Assembly (NCBI GenBank): GCA_049318625.1
Contig: JBMOGA010000060.1
Span: 1 to 22,900 of the forward strand
Reading direction: 5' to 3'
DNA length: 22,900 nucleotides
DNA from: JBMOGA01 sp049318625
GTDB lineage: Bacteria; Pseudomonadota; Alphaproteobacteria; Rhizobiales; Hyphomicrobiaceae
Positions 22,670 through 22,900 of the stretch are shown piece after piece. Within the stretch, counting starts at the first letter, position 1; each line of letters begins with the position of its first letter. The position numbers and the translations under genes are program-made. The notes below the pieces were generated by a model, which saw nothing but the letters and a program-made list of their open reading frames with translations, had not been told where the DNA came from and searched no databases.

Positions 22670-22900
22670 CGTACAGAATCTTTTGCGCAAGTGATTGAAG
22701 GCTGGCCGCCACCCTTCTCCTGAACTTGCCGGCGCTGTCGGCCCTCATGAACTAGTGTCGCGGACCTGAGGACTGGTCCCCGGTTGCCGCAGGGTCGGTG
22801 GCCGATCGGCCGCCTGCAACGACGCGGGCGACGCGCGTGCGCTCGCGTATGGCGCGACGATCAGGAAGGGAACCGCGTCAAACAAGGTGAGAACCGCGGC
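22670..22900. other. Sequence beyond the mutM break point
   Basis: No recognised gene. On the minus strand a frame is open from the right edge to a TGA at 22745-22747 (about 51 codons, ending RQPGTSPQVRDTSS). Another minus frame begins MRADSAGKFRRRVAASLQSL at 22748 and reads into the mutM remnant. Neither matches a family I know. The stretch may be the end of a mobile element lying mostly outside the window. Confidence 0.3.

Overview
The window looks like chromosomal DNA of a high-GC alphaproteobacterium, most likely of the Hyphomicrobiales/Rhodospirillales type. Codons are strongly G/C-ending. A CoA-pyrophosphatase Nudix gene, a DUF6111 gene and a CCA tRNA nucleotidyltransferase sit in tandem, and a circularly permuted ATP-grasp / alpha-E / transglutaminase operon is present. 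I saw no tRNA, rRNA or CRISPR array.

Left part (1-4462): the 5' part of prkA (serine protein kinase) runs off the left edge on the minus strand. Next is a minus-strand TPR protein whose N-terminus looks like a degenerate nucleotide-cyclase domain. It is divergent, across a repeat-rich 250-bp spacer, from a plus-strand SAM-dependent methyltransferase.

Metabolic locus (4453-10249): a large FAD/4Fe-4S 2-hydroxyacid dehydrogenase and a GntR/FCD regulator overlap by ATGA on the minus strand. They are divergent from a serine-glyoxylate-type aminotransferase, and the three share a short AT-rich promoter region. The simplest reading is oxidation of a 2-hydroxyacid (glycolate, D-lactate or D-2-hydroxyglutarate) coupled to glyoxylate amination under GntR control. 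An EamA exporter converges on the aminotransferase, and a secreted protein of unknown function follows it.

Housekeeping block (11748-14273): Nudix CoA pyrophosphatase, a DUF6111 membrane protein, CCA tRNA nucleotidyltransferase and a small two-helix membrane protein.

Peptide-ligation block (14436-17679): circularly permuted ATP-grasp, alpha-E protein and transglutaminase-fold protein, nearly gapless. The transglutaminase-fold member has valine where the catalytic cysteine is expected, and the ATP-grasp protein begins with a Ser-Gln repeat. The proteasome-like (Anbu) gene often found with this set is absent. An IS91-type transposase remnant abuts the operon instead.

Right part (17666-22900): a less uniform, more transfer-like region. 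It holds the IS91 remnant, an orphan membrane protein, about 700 bp of decayed or regulatory DNA rich in inverted repeats, a DUF4212 / sodium:solute symporter pair (probably monocarboxylate uptake) ending in a strong terminator, two small membrane proteins, and a mutM (fpg) gene cut off after about 36 codons.
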